Positions 28,580 to 44,600 of a stretch of DNA of 64,000 nt are shown here, in pieces. Positions within the stretch are counted from its first letter, which is position 1, and each line of letters opens with the position of its first letter. The position numbers and the translations under genes are program-made. A model generated the notes under the pieces. The model had not been told where the DNA came from. It worked only from the letters and a program-made list of their open reading frames with translations, and did not search any database. This DNA comes from Pholis gunnellus (taxonomy: Eukaryota; Chordata; Actinopteri; Perciformes; Pholidae), in the NCBI GenBank assembly GCA_910591455.2, contig OU342821.1, positions 21,094,854-21,158,853 of the forward strand, given 5' to 3'.

Positions 28580-28960
28580 GGCTGCCGGCTGGAGGACACA
28601 AAGACTCCGGGTAGAAACGACCGGCTGACCGGCCTCGGAGTGGGACCAACCGTGGGAGTGTGTTGTGGTGGGTCCGCGGCTCTGTGAGCGACGAGCTCGG
28701 CTAGTTTAAGCTAAACTAATGATCCGGGCCTCCAGCTGAAGACCGGGGTTAGGAGTTAGTTTTTACCAGGTCAGGAGCTCCATTAACGGGGACACAGAGA
28801 CCCGTATCGGCCTGGTGCTGGTTGTCCGGGTCACGGTGCGAGAATCAGGGGTTTGACAGTCACCAGACCGGCCCACGGTCAGCTGACCAACCGGAGAGTG
28901 GGGGGGCACGGAACACTGGAAACAGCGAATACGCCACTTCCGCTCATTTTCAAAATAAAA
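28580..28960 (-). promoter_or_regulatory. Probable ugcg promoter and 5' UTR region
   Basis: Relatively GC- and CpG-rich sequence immediately upstream of the ugcg ATG (28579), in contrast with the AT-rich sequence from 28961. No TATA box is obvious. Inferred from position and composition only. Confidence 0.5.
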
Positions 28961-29587
28961 GCTTTGTTTAAACCGTATCGATCGACGTATTGATAAATGT
29001 ATTAATGAATGTATTGATTGCCGTATTACAAGAGTTATTGATAGAATATTGATCGTTGTATAGCTTTGTTTAAACTGCAGCATTATGTGCTTCATCACAG
29101 AGAACATTTATAATGTAAACGTTGGAATAAATCAACGAGAGTAAACAAAGAAAGTTAAAGGAGAAGAAAGAGAGAAAATGATAACTTAAGAGAATGTTGT
29201 AAATAAAGATTAAGATATTTGAATAGAATACGTAAACAACATTTCACACACTAGATTGTTCGACTTAAAGTCTTAAAGATTCACACATTTATATTATTAA
29301 ACTAACTACATGTGAAGATGTTTACATCACAGTTAAACCTTTTGTTCAGGAAATCAATTGAAAGCTGAACCGGAAGTATGACGAATGTTACCGGACAGGC
29401 TCCGCCCACCAGGTGAGTCAGAGGTGACTGTCATCTAATCGGATGTTCCACCAGAACCGTGACTCAGATCAGAGTCTCAGCTGACTGACATGTCTCTCTC
29501 TTTAGAGTATTTAGTGAACTTTCTCTATTTATTTTATTTTCAATGTTTTGAATACAATTTTATATTTTATCAACTTTTAAAAAACCC

Positions 29588-29810
29588 AAAATGAAACCCA
29601 AATATATGATGCCATGTTTATAAAATAAAATCCAAACCAAACATATTGCTTGAAGATATCCTTACAAAATAAAAGTCTAAAATAAAATAAATTTGTAAAT
29701 ATACATTAAGCGTATAAATATTTGTGTGAAAAATATTTTAATGACAAAGTCTGAATTATCTATAAAAACGCCTTTCAAATCAAAAGCATATCATTTTGTT
29801 GAACGTCTGG
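29588..29810. repeat. Dispersed repeat copy between mocs2 and ugcg
   Basis: Diverged direct copy of the ugcg last-intron segment 22817-23003. Weak similarity may continue to TTGGATGTATTTTG, which resembles the start of the neighbouring ugcg exon (CTGGATGTAGTCTG). It lies downstream of mocs2. The rest of 28960-30060 is AT-rich with no gene seen. Confidence 0.7.
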
Positions 29811-30067
29811 AATGTTAGTTTGGATGTATTTTGCTGTTTCTTATTGACAATCTGTGAAACTGTAAATGTGCAATAATTAAAAATAAAATAAAACTCTGAC
29901 AGCCGACATGTTGAAACTAAATTAACGTTCTCATAATACTGCAAAGTAATCAGTAATACCAGCTGTCCAATTTTAATTTTATAAAAATAAAAAAAATCTT
30001 CTTCCCCATTTGTGCAATGCATTGTGGGAGAATAGTGTCCACCACTCACAAACTGCTTTGAAGAAGC

Positions 30068-30073
30068 TTTATT
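30068..30073 (-). terminator. Candidate mocs2 poly(A) signal
   Basis: AATAAA on the minus strand (within CTCAATAAAGCT), 44 nt downstream of the MOCS2B stop codon. Confidence 0.65.
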
Positions 30074-30116
30074 GAGTCCCTTCTCAGAACAGACGACACG
30101 TTCTATTATCTGCAGC

Positions 30117-31127
<1,011 letters not shown>

Positions 31128-31311
31128 CTGAGACAAAATACATCAAAATAATGAACGTTCATATTTATTTATATCATTAGAAAGTATTAAATATTGATCA
31201 TTATGAACTAATATATTATTCTCAGGATCATGTTTTAGATGTATTCATGTGATTGGTGTTCATTGATCTGAAACATTTGATTGGTTCATATGAATAACTG
31301 ACTCCTCCTCT

Positions 31312-32668
<1,357 letters not shown>

Positions 32669-35204
32669 GAAGAAGTCGGTAGTTTCTGAACATCTGAAGA
32701 AACTTTCCCCAGAACGTCTGTTTACCAGCTGGACGTCACTTCCGGTTCCGCTTCTTCTTCTTTGAGGCTTTACGGCAGTTGACATTCACGACGTTACATG
32801 ACCGCCATCTTCAGGTGTTATTCTCCCTCAGTCTCCATTCTTTTTAAAATACATTATTATTTTCCGTGATTGTGTCATAATGTAATGTCTCTCACGTGTA
32901 CTTTTGTTAAAGGTGTTACAGCAGAGTAGTTTGTTAAAATGATGTTCTAGCAACAAGGAGCCAATCATTAGCCAATGATGGATTCTGTCAGCCAATCAGG
33001 AGCAGAGGCTTCGCTGACGCTGTCCTGTTTTAAACGGAGCTAAAATGTCTGAAACAAAAACGCTTTTATTCAAATGAAACTATCATAAAATTAAAATTCT
33101 TCAGTTTATGTAGAGAAAATGCTTCACCTCCATATTTTAAAGTCAACTAGCTAGGTGCTAAAAGGAAAGGTCTGTTAGCTTATGCTAACGAGGCTACTGC
33201 AAAGTGTCATAGATGAATGCTATGGATGTTAGCGCTCTGCTAGCAAAAGCTTTTTATCATATTAAAATATCGGATGTGATTTTATTTGCCATTTTTTGTT
33301 GGCCAGTGTAAGTTTTAACATTTAGCCAGTTGATGGGTTGTTTTCTGCCACTTATTTTCTCAGTAAATCAATTATTTATTATCTTTAAAAGATTAGAACG
33401 CAGTGAAAAATTCCGCAACGGTCAAAAACACAAAGATATTCTGTCACAACGACATAAAACAAGAAAAAGCAAAACAAATAATTTTCTATTTACTCGGCTA
33501 ATAGTTTCCGTCTGACGTAGGTTTGAGTTTGAGTTATTTTTAGTTGTGATCAACTCCTCTGAGTAGTCTTGTGTTTTATTCACACACCGGGTTGTGTTTC
33601 AGCTGCTGATTGGAGGCTCGTCAGCAGGTTCAGCCTCAGCTTAAATAAACTCTCCAGCCGGTCTCTCTGACAGATTATTATGTGATTTTGCACTAAAACA
33701 TTTTCACCTTTAGATGATCATCATTGATGTCACAACAACACAATGACATTAAGAAAATAGACTCGTAGAAATATTAACAGCTCAGAGCTTAGAATCTGAA
33801 TTTATTAGATGAATGGATCGAGTACTTTATTAATCACAATGATAAATATTACTGCTGTCGAGACACAGAAACAGAATAATTCAGTTAAAAGGCAAAACTA
33901 TCTACAAGAACCAAAATGAAGAATATTGTTTTTTAAATGATTGAATTGTCAGCGTGGCATGAAGTCAGAACTAACTGGTTTGGGAGAGATGTTAATGCTG
34001 TTATCATGCTTTAGGTTGAATCTACGCACTCGTGCACTGAAGCCTCATTAAAATAAAGATAAAGAAAAAAATCCCCAAAACCTGAAAACTGAAGATTTCA
34101 AACTATTGAGCTCAGATCAGCTGTGATGGATGAATTATTGACAGACTGTGAATATAATCAGGTTGATAAACATCATGTTGGTGATCAGAATAAAGTAATA
34201 GAGTAAATAGAAGAAGTCTGAAATCAAACGGATTCATTGTTCAACTTTTAATAACTAAGACAAAAGTAAAAGATGAATATTCAAACACAATGGAATTCAT
34301 CCTAAAGCTGTTTAATGAGAAGTTACCCTTTAACTTTACTTCAATAAATACATTTAATTATGATCCGTTATGTCTATAAATACACGTTTGATATGTTAAA
34401 GACAACAATAATGAGAGTTATTGAAAGTCTCTGAAGCTCTTCAGATCTCTGAGATCCTCCATCAGGACCTCAGCTCCTGGTCTGGATTCATTAAAGCCTC
34501 TGTTGTGTTTGTGATGAAGATGATCTGTGATGAAGATGATGCTCGCTGTGAAAAGAGAGTTCATCACTGTTCTAACAGCCACAGATACACAATGTGTGTT
34601 CATTATTTTATTCTGGATGTGAAGAGAATTTCAAAATAAAAGACCTACCTTCACTTTCATTGTTTTAATAACAAATAAAACCAATAAAACAATAAAGCTC
34701 AGTGATGTAATATTTAACCTCTCGTAGTGAAGTTATTTTATGAAGGCTGGAGACTAAAGAAACATCTGTGGAAACATAAGTATATATACATATATATATA
34801 TATATAAATAAAACAAATTATCAACAAGAAGGAAATTCAACAATAATTTATTTTGTATTAAAACCAGAAATCTGTCCCAAAATAAACTACAAAAGCAAAA
34901 CATTTTAACAACTTCATTTTCAGATTTGTTTCAACAATAAACATCTTTATAGAAAATATGTAAAAAGAAATTCTTAATTAAAAAAATACCCAGAAGATTT
35001 AAGATGAATGTCTCTTTCACAGCAAATACAGAAAATTATATTAAACCAAATATTCAACATTTAAACAAGTAAATATTTAAAATATGTGAAATATGTGAAA
35101 TATGTGCAGTCTGGAAACATTCATGTACAAGTACACTAAATTACAGTTTACCCACAATTCCACATTTTATGAAAACAGCAGTAACAGGAAGTCTCATGCA
35201 AACG

Positions 35205-35251
<47 letters not shown>

Positions 35252-35600
35252 GCACACCCCCACCCACATTTAACAGCTGACGAATGGTTTGGTCCCTTTT
35301 TGTTACCATAGCAACTTCAGTTTAAATTTCAGTGTTTCCTCTCTCTGACCTTTGACCTTCAGAAGGACCTGTTGTTTTATTTTTACCTGTGAACTATTAT
35401 TTATATTAATATTTCTATAATTCACAGTAGAAACATGTAAAATATTGTCACATTAACAGACATCTCCAGTTTAAAAAAGATTGAATTCCTTCATTTGTTA
35501 CATTTTATATTTAATATTATGTAAATTTATAATTATTAAAAATAATTTAATTTGTGTATTTTATTTATTTTCCCTTCTTTTTAACATGTAACATGTTGAG
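32669..35600. other. Intergenic region mocs2-man2a1, no gene recognised
   Basis: AT-rich, apart from moderate GC near the mocs2 start (32480-32780, likely its promoter). Short ORFs at 34418-34639 on both strands match nothing I know. A (CA)n tract lies at 35206-35248. Confidence 0.55.
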
Positions 35601-35607
35601 CAGAATG

Positions 35608-35613
35608 TTTATT
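35608..35613 (-). terminator. Candidate man2a1 poly(A) signal
   Basis: AATAAA on the minus strand, about 40 nt downstream of the man2a1 stop codon. Confidence 0.55.
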
Positions 35614-35653
35614 TGAATGATATTCTAGCTTCTGATTCGTTCGTTCTTGTTAT

Positions 35654-38600
35654 TTAGTCGATCTCGACCCGGAAGGCGCTGATTTCCATTGGTCGCAGGC
35701 TGGTGACGCGTGGCGGCTGCTGTTGCCGGGCGGATTCCGGTTCGTCGTCTTCTCGCAGCAGAGTGAGGCCGGACCGACGGACCGACCGGAACCGGAGAGG
35801 AGAGAAGAGATCGTCTAAGTTCACCTGGAGCACAGAACAGGAAGTCAGCTCAGAGACAAAACTAATCAAAGAACATTTAAAATGTAATTATCTAATTACA
35901 GAAACATATCTGAATGAAAAGAACTCATTTGAAACAAAGGAAAATAATTCAATATTAACAGCATTAAAAAGACAAAAACACATTAAAAACACAAGTTACA
36001 TTTTATGTAACTTTTTTAGGTTATTTTGAAAACGTATCAATAAAAAAATAAAATAATTATGGCTTCAAGTAAATAATAAGTAAATAATATGTGTGTTCAC
36101 CTCCTCGTGCGCGCTCCACGTGCACTGCAGTGACGGCTCGGGGGCGGAGTTACAATCAAAGCCCTTCCTGTGGAGGAGGAGAGCCACTTCCTGTGACGGA
36201 CTTTCTGCTTCCTGTTTGTCCACAAACACAAACAAAACATTACATTTGTTTGTTTTGATGTTGATGAAACTTTAAAAACATCATAGTGTAGTTACACCGT
36301 ATCACCAGAGGAGGCGCCAAAGAACCAAACGGAGATCTCGGAGAACTTTAAGCATCATAATCGATTAAAATAATGGATTATTATAGTTTCAGGTGTAATT
36401 GGTTCTTTTGTGACTTTTTATTATAAATATAAATATTATACATTTACAGTTATTTAAATCTGCTATTGAAGTTTTCCAGAGTTTATTTATTTGCTTTAAT
36501 TAATCAATATATTTTTAAATTGTTGAGGTAAATTCCTGAAAACATCTTAGCACTGCTCCAGGTGTCTCCAGGTGTCTCCAGGTGTTTACCTGCGAGTCCT
36601 CCAGCGTCCTCAGGTTCAGCAGGTGAACGTCACAAGGCAGCGACGAGCGGAGCGGCAGGAAGGGGCGGAGCTTTGGCACCTGGCTGTCGCTAGGGGCGAC
36701 CATGGAGATTGGCGGGTGGCTGAGGGAGAGCAAGGTCAGGTGGGCGAGCAGGGACAGGTGTTCGACTGAGGCTCCTCCCACTTCCTGTCAGATAATAAAA
36801 AACATACAAATAGAATAAATAGAAATAATAGAGTTAGACGCGGCAAGTTAACTCGTTATTATCGCGTTAACGCATTCATTAATTAACGTGACAATTATTT
36901 TATCGCGCGTTAACGCAGTTTTTTTTTTTATTATTAAGCAACATTTTTAACACAACAACCGTCAGCGAGCGGTGAACAGCTGTGTGTGTGGCGTCTCTTC
37001 CTGTTTCCTTCCCCTACATTCCCCTGGGTCCTAAGTCCCTCCATGTACAGCTTCTTATCACCCTCTATGTACCAACGTACATTTATAACAAACACAACAC
37101 ATGTTACGCTAATCAGCGTAGCATAGTGTCTGAACAACATACCAACACAATAAATGAGAGAAAATAATAATAATGATAATAAGAAATAAAAATTTTAATT
37201 TTTCTTTAGAGTTTTTAAAGTGTTTAGTTTGTAATATGTATAATAATCACATCATTTAGTTATCACTACTGAGAATTTAACAAACATAAAACATGACGTA
37301 GATAGGTTTCAGGTTTCAAGATGTATATTTAAATTCATCTCTGAAACACATGAAGATAAAGTTGTGAACACCGGCTGAATATCTATGATCAGAATCATTA
37401 TAACTGTGTTATAACTGCTGCTGTGTGAAGAGAATCCTGCTGTTAACAAGAACCTGATGAGTTTAAAGTGTTTAAACCAAATGTTGTTGACCTTTAGTTC
37501 ATAGAGCAGCACTTTAACATAGAAGAGCTCAACACACTACTTTAGATTCATTATGAACTTTAACATAATGAGATTAATCACGATAAAAAATGTGAATCGT
37601 TGCCCAGCACTGATATATATATAAATATATATATAAATAAAAACTGAGGAAAGAATGACAAACATTAAATTAAACAAATATACATATATATATGTATAAT
37701 ATATATATACCAATTACGAAAGAGACAAAAGTTTTATCGTCTAAAACTGAATTAATTCAAACCTAATTGAATTATTTAACTCATACAACGTTTTAATAAA
37801 TGTGACATAATAACTCAAAAGTCTCTGCTGGTTTTCATATTTTTGGTTTGATGTTGAAACCAGTTTGAAAAGTTGTTTTATTAATTGTAACTTGCCCCGC
37901 CCCCTCACCTGAGCCCCGCCCCTCCTGTCCTCCAGCAGCAGGTGGTAGAGACTCGCCGTCAGCTTGTTGTCGGTGACGCCCTGACCGAGGCCGCGGTTAT
38001 CGTCCTGCTGCAGCCGCCGGTCCAACACCACCTCCAGCTCACCTGTAAAGGTCACAGGTCAGAGGTCAGAGGTCAGAGGTCATCACACTGACGAAGAAGC
38101 TTCATTCGTGTTTTCATAAAACCATAAAACGATGACGTGACTCACCCGGTCGGAGTGCAGCGACCGCCTGACTCTGAGCCGACAGCAGCGACAGACGAGA
38201 CGTCGAGTCCTGAAGGAACGAAGACGAAGTCATCGGGTAGAAGTTGGCCTGCAGGGGGAGTTTACCCAGAGTCCTCCTCTGCTGCATCTACGCACATTAT
38301 CAAGAACCAATCAGTGATCTATCGATCATCTCACAATAAACTAACAATAAACTATCAATAATAACTATCACGTATCACTCAGTAATGTATTAATTATCTA
38401 TCAATGATCAATAAAGCACGTGATGAAGAGGAGTGACATCACAGCTGATATGTAAATGAACCTGGAAGCTGTTGAGGTCGGAGTAGAAACGGTTGCCGTT
38501 GGCGACGTCACTGACGAGCCGCATGACGAGCTCCCGGTTGACCTCCGACCTGATGTCCACCATGTTGGAAATCTCCAGGGATCTCCCAGCATGCCCTGGG

Positions 38601-41600
38601 GCAGACGCAGAGACAGGACACTTTTATTTTGAAATCATTTTTTTAAATGAAGTGAATTATTATTATTATGTATTATCTATATTATATTATATATTATCTT
38701 ATATATATATTATTATTATATATACAGGACTGTCTCAGAAAATTAGAATATTGTGATAATCCCCATACGTGTGATTTAGTTTACTGAACCAAGCTGAGTG
38801 TTTTTCAAGGCTCAGGAAACCCTTGCAGGTGTTTCGAGTTAATTAGACGATTCAAGTGATTAGTTGAATACCCTACTAGTATACTTTTTCATGATATTCT
38901 AATATTTAGAGATAGGATATTTGAGTTTTCTTAAGCTGTAAGCCATAATCAGCAATATTAAAAGAATAAAAGGCTTGCAATATTTCAGTTGATTTGTAAT
39001 GAATCCAGAATGCATGACATTTTTGTTTTTTTAATTGCATTACACAAAATAAAGAACTTTATCACAATATTCTAATTTTCTGAGACAGTCCTGTATTCTC
39101 GTTACCGTCCAGGTGAAGCAGTCGGACCGTGTGTGTGAAGTGTCGGAAACAGGAAGTGATGTCAGAGAAGACCGGACCTCTGGAGACCCGAACCAGGGGG
39201 GGCTCTGAGGACGAGTAGAGCTGCGGGGGGGTGAGAGACATTTAGTCCTGGTCTGACTGACCTGGTTCAGACTGGTTCTGATTCTGGTTCTAGTTCTGGT
39301 TCTAGTTTGTGGTTCTGGTTCTGGTCTTACCTGGGCCCCCTCCTCCCCCGGTAGGAACAGGTAGGCTCCGCTCTTTTCCTGGCTGGTTCTGGTTCCGTAC
39401 CACAGAAACTGGACCTGGACCTGACGGACCAGACCGGACTGCAGACGCAGCTTCTACAAGTCAAAATATTTTGAAGAAACTTTATTGGTAAAACAGAATT
39501 ATGAATATCACACTGGAAATAGATTCATAAATCATTCAAACAACGATTAAAATCCTAATTGGATTTATAAAGATAATAATAATAAAGATATTAATAATAA
39601 CAATAATATTAATAATAATAATAATGATAATAATAATAATAAGTTAGTAATAATGTTAATAATGTTAATGTACAACCACAACTTAGGCTGTAAATTATTA
39701 ACATGGACAAATATGCTTCCTTGATACAAATGTATGTATCATTATTGGACGATGGCCGTCGCATTTAGCACAACAAATTATATAAAAGTTTGTTGTCATT
39801 TTTATTTTAGTTATCAAAATGTAATGTAATTAAATTTGTTGTAATTTTCAAAAATGTTTCTGTTAAATAAACTCTCTGGACAGGATTTTAATTTGAAAAG
39901 TCAGACTTTTAATTTGAAAAGTCTGACCCGCAGCAGGCCGGTCTCCAGGGAGCCCCATATTTGGATGTGCTTGTTGCTAAGCGACAAGGGGGCGTCGGCC
40001 TCTGGGCGGGACACCTGGAAGTGTTCCGACTGGATAGCCGGCGGGTTGCCACGGCGATGGAAGGTGTACCGAGCCCGGTGGGCAGAGCCCACCGGGGCTT
40101 TGGTCACGTGATACACAACGAGCGACAGAGGAGGAAGTTCAGCCACGAAGTCGAGCTGGAGGTGAAAAGTATAAAAGTTACTCAGCTGTGATACACCGTT
40201 TAGAGGAGGGGCTTAATATTAACCAGGAATAAAATAATGTTAAAATAAGTCAAAACTGTGTAATTATAAATAATACCATACATATAATAACAATAATAAA
40301 TGACAGATAAAAAATACATAACTTTACATTAAATAATTTAATAAAATGAAACTGTTCTTCACCTGGAAGTGTTCTGATGAAGCTCGGCTTGGCTCCGCCC
40401 ACACCGCAGAGATCTGGGCAGCCATTGGTCGACCCGTTTCTGCATCGACAACGCGAGCGTCCGGAGAGTCGACGACGACGCTGATGACGGACGAACGGAG
40501 CTGCTCCGTCGGGTTAAAGATGATCAATGACCTGAAACATATATTTATTTCATATATATTTAAAATATACATTTCACGAAAATAACACAACATACCTTAA
40601 ATTATTAATTATTGAATGGTTTAACTTGATTTCATGAATCACTAGTTACTGAGAAAGGATGAACAAAATAAACATTTGTGTCATTAATAAATAAATAGAA
40701 AATAAGAAATGAAGCTAGTCTGACTCCGCCTCTTCCCTCCGTAAGCCCCGCCCCTCTCACCTGGGCTCATCACTGAGCGTGAGCGGCGTCTTCCGGGGCA
40801 GAGCGTCCTGCGCTGACATCACGTCATCCTTAAAAACATTTATCACAACATCAACCTCTGAGGGATTGTTTAATAAATATGTACATTTCTTTCTGTTTAC
40901 AAACCATCTTTACATCTTTACCTGAAAAACTACAGGTGTTTCTACACCTGAATACATCACAGTTAAACTTTTTATATTTCAGAATCTATTCTGTTTTATT
41001 CCCTAAAAATATACAAAATATTACAAAAATATTCTGTATAGAAAAAGTGTTAAACGGTCACCATCTGCATGAAGGGTTTTGATTGGTCGTGGTGGTACTG
41101 GCTCTTGTCCAATAGGAGCAGCCAGTGGGCGGAGCTCTGCAGCACCTTGTGCAGGTTCAAGATCGCGTGAAACAACCTGTAAAATAAAATGTAGTTCTTT
41201 GAGTTTCTGTTCATTTTTTATTATAAACGTTTTGATTTTCAGAAATGATACTTCATTCATTTTTTTTGGTTTTTAATTTATTTGATTGACTTCATTCAAA
41301 ATGCAAACGTGAGATTACATTGATTGATTAATACAGTGTTTAATGTCTACACACTAACACATTATTTCACACACAAACCTCATAACTTTACTTAAAACAG
41401 AGACTGAGAAACTACACTATGAGACACAACGTTAATGAAACACTTGTGATGAAATGAGTGTTAGATGCTAATGCTAAATGAATGGTTATGATGGGAGGCT
41501 AACGCTAACGGCTAACACTAAGCCAGGCGGTACCTGTTACCGTTGCCAGTGGCGACGCCATCCTTCGACTGAGAGCATGGAGGGACAAATGAGACAAAAC

Positions 41601-44600
41601 ACATGCTAACGCTCAAGATGCTAAAGAGTATCAGGTGCTACGAATGCTAACACTGATTTCTATCTGCAAATTAATTTAGTATTTAGAAACTATGTGGGAA
41701 CAAATCATCATTCAAAATAAACATAAACAAATCAAATTTAGGATAAACGTTTATGAAGTAACAACTTCTTTTAAACAACACTATTAATGTATGCTAACAC
41801 ATGCTAACACCTGCTAGGTTGTACTACATGCTAACACAGTCGAACATTTTGTTTTTTAACTGTTTAGATAGAATAACCTAAATAGTGTCAAATTGTTCTT
41901 GCTTTATAATCCTAGCTAAGATGCTAACAAGCTAATAGAAAGTTTTAACCTAACCTGTTATGCTAATGTAGTCCCTTGTTTAAGCTAACATGCTAACATC
42001 AAGTTTCTACCTGTTAATTCCTACCGTATGCTAACGTATCCACATGCTAACATATTTGACCTTCCATTACTAAAACTGACTGACTCCATCCCAAAATGCT
42101 AACAGGCTAGGTTGCTAACAGGAAGTAGTCACCTGGTGCCGTAGTCGACCACCACAGGGTCACGGGCGGTGCCGGTGACGGCGTCGTGGTGCTGGAACAG
42201 TGCTAAGCTCCGCCTCCCCGCCGTCAGACTCTTGAAGTGTTCACGCGCTGGAAAATCTGAGACCAGACGACCGTCGCCACGAAAACGACGCATTTCAGCC
42301 AACGTCAAGCTGAAGAGGATTTCTGTCGCTCTGTCAGAGAAGAAGAACGTCTTTCAGTGAAGAATAACAGAAAAACTAGGTGAAAACATTTTGAGGGAAT
42401 AAAAAGGTACGAACTGATTTTAAAAGTAAACAATTCTAAGTATAACAAATGAAGTCACAAAATGGTATTAAATACATCTAAATAAAGACATACATACATT
42501 TTGAATAAAGAGAATAATTACAAAGAATTATGGATTAATACAAAAGCAAAGTAAAAAATATAAAAATCGTAATATGAAGACAGATATAACGTAACTGAGT
42601 CATTAGTTAAAAAACAAACCTGAGTCATAGATTAATTAACGTACCTGGATCACATGTGAGACGGCGTACCTGAGCGTGGCCTCCAGCGTTCTGTCGAGAC
42701 GTTTGTAAAACGGTCTGGAGGTGAAGTATCCGCTCCAGTAATGGTCGTCTCGGTCGGCGTACGTGAAGAAGTCGCCGCGAAGTGTCGGCAGAGTCGTTCC
42801 TGCTGCGTTTAGACGCCGATGAAGAGCCTCGAAGTAATCTGAGAGAGTTCCGAACCGAGCCTGAAAACAGACGAGAGAAGAAGAAACATTGGGATATTTA
42901 AAGAGACAGTTTGTTTCCCCCCCCTCATGCCCCGCCCCCCCCTTCCCAGGGGCCTCAGGTGTCTCACCTTGACGTGGAGCTCCGGGTGCTGGTCGAAGTA
43001 GTCGAAGAGCTTCTGGTAGTTACCGAACTGAGCGTCCCACTCGCTCGACTCCACGAACCGAAAGTCGTCGCCGAGCGGAACGAAAAGGACGGGAGAGCGA
43101 AAGAGACGAGACTTCTGGCGGTACTGGTCCAACAGGAGGAGAGCTCTGTCAATATGATAACACGCCATCAACATGACAACACACATGACAACACGCCATC
43201 AACATGACAACACACATGACAACACGCCATCAACATGATAACACGCCGTCAACGTGACAACACACATGACAACACGCCATCAACATGACAACACACATGA
43301 CAACACGCCATCAACATGACAACACACATGACAACACGCCATCAACGTGACAACACGCATGACAACACGCCATCAACATGACAACACACATGAGAACACG
43401 CCATCAACGTGACAACACGCATTACAACACGCCATCAACATGACAACACACATGACAACACGCCATCAACATGACAACACACATGACAACACGCCATCAA
43501 CGTGACAACACACATGACAACACGCCATCAACATGATAACACGCCGTCAACGTGACAACACACATGACAACACGCCATCAACGTGACAACACACATGACA
43601 ACACGCCATTAACGTGACAACACACATGACAACACGCCATCAACGTGACAACACACATGACAACACGCCATCAACATGATAACACGCCGTCAACGTGACA
43701 ACACACATGACAACACGCCATCAACGTGACAACACACATGACAACACGCCATCAACATGACAACACACATGACAACACGCCATCAACATGATAACACGCC
43801 GTCAACGTGACAACACACATGACAACACGCCACCAACGTGACAACACGCCACCAACGTGACAACACACATGACAACACGCCACCAACGTGACAACACACA
43901 TGACAACACGCCATCAACGTGACAACACGCATGACAACACGCCATCAACGTGACAACACGCATGACAACACGCCATCAACATAACACGCCACCAACGTGA
44001 CAACACACATGACAACACGCCACCAATGTGACAACACGCATGACAACACGCCATCAACATAACACGCCACCAACGTGACAACACACATGACAACACGCCA
44101 CCAACGTGACAACACGCATGACAACACGCCATCAACATAACACGCCACCAACGTGACAACACACATGACAACACGCCACCAACGTGACAACACGCATGAC
44201 AACACGCCATCAACATAACACGCCACCAACGTGACAACACACATGACAACACGCCACCAACGTGACAACACGCATGACAACACGCCATTAACGTGACAAT
44301 AGAGAATAAAGCCGTGTTCACACCAAACGCAGCGCAAATTATTCGCGCAAGTAGATTAAATACAAAGTCTATGCACAGACGCGATGAGACCGGAGTGACG
44401 CATATTTGCAATGGCGCGATTGACGCGAATGATGCAAATTTGCGTCAATTGCGCCATTCGTGTGATGCTGCGGCACGATAGCCAATCAGCATTGAGATGC
44501 TCCTGCTGTCATTAATGACGTTGAATCAGGAAAATGATACTGTATCCGTCTGTGTTCACCCAGAGCTCTACGATACCTCACATTAGTAGAGATATGTGTA

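Noticed and set aside
34418..34639. Overlapping 61- and 72-codon ORFs between mocs2 and man2a1
   Set aside because: No recognisable domain, no splice partners and overlap on both strands; likely chance.
41534..41568. A possible 35-nt man2a1 exon flanked by AG and GTACC on the minus strand
   Set aside because: It would sit between YGTR and LFHAIL, shift the frame and has no counterpart in the family; at most a cryptic exon.
43914..44411. 165-codon Cys/His-rich minus-strand ORF
   Set aside because: Lies in the man2a1 intronic minisatellite; pure repeat translation.
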